Assembly (NCBI GenBank): GCA_017397105.1
Contig: JAFQKF010000047.1
Location: forward strand, 1 to 64,000
DNA from: Clostridia bacterium
Lineage (GTDB): Bacteria > Bacillota > Clostridia > Oscillospirales > Acutalibacteraceae
Direction: 5' to 3'
DNA: 64,000 nt
The notes under the pieces are model-generated. The model made no database searches. It was not told the origin of the DNA and saw only the letters and a program-made list of their open reading frames with translations. This document shows, in pieces, positions 62,771 through 64,000 of this stretch. The position numbers and the translations under genes were made by a program. Position 1 is the first letter of the stretch. Each line of letters begins with the position of its first letter.

Positions 62771-64000
62771 TTATTCCTCTGTTTCAATTTTGCTTGTATA
62801 AATAAAATCGTAAAGATACTGTGCGTTTGCTTCGATATCAAGTTCTACAACCGATGCACCGTTTTTATTTGCACTCCACGAAAGGTCATCGGTAGGGATT
62901 CTTGCCGATTCTATATCATAGAATATCGCCGCAGGCGCCGCGCGGAAACTCAGAAGAGCGATTTCAAAAGCGGACATATTGGTTTCAATCATCGGCAAAA
63001 CGTCAAAAACTGCGCCGATAAGAGCGGAAATCCCTGCCTGCTTGGTCTGGTTGATGATAGCGGTTATTACCTTTCGCTGGCGCAGGGTGCGCATATGGTC
63101 TGAATCAAGCTTTCTGATTCTGCAATATACAAGAGCCTTTGCACCGTCAAGGTGAACGCTTTCACCGCTTTCCACTGTGTGGCGGGTGGTACGGTTTATG
63201 AATTTTGCTTCTTTCTGAGTAACCTCAACGTCAACTCCGCCGAGAGCATCTATGATGTTGGTAAACATTTCAAAATCGACAAGGATGTAATCGTCGATGT
63301 TCACTCCGAAGTTGTATTCAATTGTATCAACAACAAGCTGAGGTCCACCTCTTGAGCAGGCTGCATTAAGCTTGGCGTATTTGTAATCGGGTATGGAAAC
63401 CCAGCTGTCACGCATAAAAGATGAAAGCTTGATTTTTGAATGGACTGCGTCAAGGGAAACAAGAATCATTGAGTCCGAGCGCAGAGAGCCTTCCTCGGTT
63501 TTGCCGTCAACACCTATAAGCAGAACGTTTTTTACAAGCGGATTTGATGCGAGGGCGGAGGAGCTGACGTAGCTGTTTGATTTAAGGTCTGTTTTTGTAT
63601 AACCCGAAATCATTGCCGCTCCGGAAACAAATACAAACACCGCCGCAAGGATTATTGCAACTGCGCTGAGAAATGTTTTTAACGGCCTGAAACAGCCCTT
63701 GTTTTTCTTGCTTTTGGCCGGTGCGGAGGAGTAAACGTCCTCATAAACAGGCTCTGTCTGTTTTTTTGTTTTCTTTGTGTTGCCTCTGTACGGTGCGTAG
63801 GTTTCCTGCTCGACGGCAGGCTTCTGATAGTTGAAATAAGCTTCGCCGCCGCTTTTTTTATTAAAGCCAACTGCACGAGGGTCGGCAGAATAATCCTTTG
63901 CGCTGTCGTCCGGATTTATAATGGGAATCTCAACCTTGTTTGCAGAGGATTGCTTGTTTTTATCTTTGTTTTTTGAAAAATAAATGTCATCCATGGTCAT
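62771..64000 (-). CDS. LytR-CpsA-Psr (LCP) family protein, possibly 5'-incomplete
   Basis: 409 codons to the window edge. The frame begins ATG-ACC-ATG at the last bases, so the start may be here (either ATG) or outside; no ribosome binding site can be seen. A cytoplasmic, Lys- and Pro-rich N-terminus of about 100 residues, one membrane helix (about 108-132), then the LCP domain: 'KNVLLIGVDG', 'RSDSMILVSLDAVHSKIKLSSFMRDSWVSIP' with the phosphate-binding Arg/Asp, 'LNAACSRGG', and 'CRIRKLDSDHMRTLRQRKV'. LCP enzymes attach teichoic acids or capsular polymers to peptidoglycan. Its position ahead of a glycyl radical enzyme operon is not explained. Confidence 0.88.
   Translation of the reverse strand: MTMDDIYFSKNKDKNKQSSANKVEIPIINPDDSAKDYSADPRAVGFNKKSGGEAYFNYQKPAVEQETYAPYRGNTKKTKKQTEPVYEDVYSSAPAKSKKNKGCFRPLKTFLSAVAIILAAVFVFVSGAAMISGYTKTDLKSNSYVSSSALASNPLVKNVLLIGVDGKTEEGSLRSDSMILVSLDAVHSKIKLSSFMRDSWVSIPDYKYAKLNAACSRGGPQLVVDTIEYNFGVNIDDYILVDFEMFTNIIDALGGVDVEVTQKEAKFINRTTRHTVESGESVHLDGAKALVYCRIRKLDSDHMRTLRQRKVITAIINQTKQAGISALIGAVFDVLPMIETNMSAFEIALLSFRAAPAAIFYDIESARIPTDDLSWSANKNGASVVELDIEANAQYLYDFIYTSKIETEE

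Overview
The window looks like chromosomal DNA from an anaerobic, gut-type member of the Clostridia (Oscillospirales/Ruminococcaceae-like). This is an inference from content: BspA-type leucine-rich-repeat and FIVAR surface proteins, strong GGAGG ribosome binding sites, a two-subunit iron-sulfur serine dehydratase, a glycyl radical enzyme with its activase, a GlpA/NAD-FAD/DUF1667 oxidoreductase trio, many intracellular glycosidases, and no respiratory genes. Genes are densely packed and mostly in short operons separated by clear intrinsic terminators. No tRNA, rRNA, CRISPR array or insertion sequence was seen.

Layout. 1-7.2 kb: two large exported repeat proteins (LRR, Ig-like, InlB-like and FIVAR modules). 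7.2-10.2 kb (minus): a repeated two-gene module in which a tiny hydrophobic protein (22-47 aa, too short for ordinary gene calling) precedes a secreted protein or lipoprotein; two module parts are decayed. 10.3-13.7 kb: galT, and a convergent split aconitase-X pair. 13.9-17.0 kb: exported metallophosphoesterase and exported PHP-domain protein. 17.1-22.7 kb (minus): GH2 glycosidase, two membrane-associated peptidases (M20, M28) and an exported protein of unknown function.

22.8-30.3 kb (plus): a shikimate/phenylalanine operon, aroB-aroA-aroC-pheA-(aroE::aroK fusion)-aroQ-aroF. It covers DAHP to chorismate and prephenate to phenylpyruvate. It is preceded by a strong promoter, an 18-codon leader peptide with alternating Tyr and Phe codons, and a terminator/antiterminator pair: a ribosome-mediated attenuator that can be read directly from the sequence.

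30.4-32.6 kb: GNAT acetyltransferase and L-serine dehydratase. 32.6-40.6 kb: sugar catabolism (two TIM-barrel isomerase-like proteins, Gfo/Idh oxidoreductase, nagB, GH38 alpha-mannosidase, glycerate kinase). 40.6-42.8 kb: thyA, dihydrofolate reductase, sirtuin. 42.8-48.0 kb (minus): two-component system, DUF5696-like lipoprotein, MIF-like tautomerase, ComEA-like protein. 48.2-51.3 kb (plus): Nudix hydrolase, small export protein, TIM-barrel protein, rlmA. 51.3-54.4 kb (minus): GlpA-like dehydrogenase, FAD/NAD oxidoreductase, DUF1667. 54.7-56.6 kb: zinc alcohol dehydrogenase divergent from an Lrp/AsnC regulator. 56.6-64 kb (minus): LCP protein, glycyl-radical activase, an unusual glycyl radical enzyme, FGGY kinase and GH51 arabinofuranosidase, apparently one operon.

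The three signals most worth following are the aromatic attenuator at 22.8-23.05 kb, the small-ORF/secreted-protein array at 7.2-10.2 kb, and the glycyl radical enzyme cluster with a non-canonical glycine loop at 56.6-62.8 kb.
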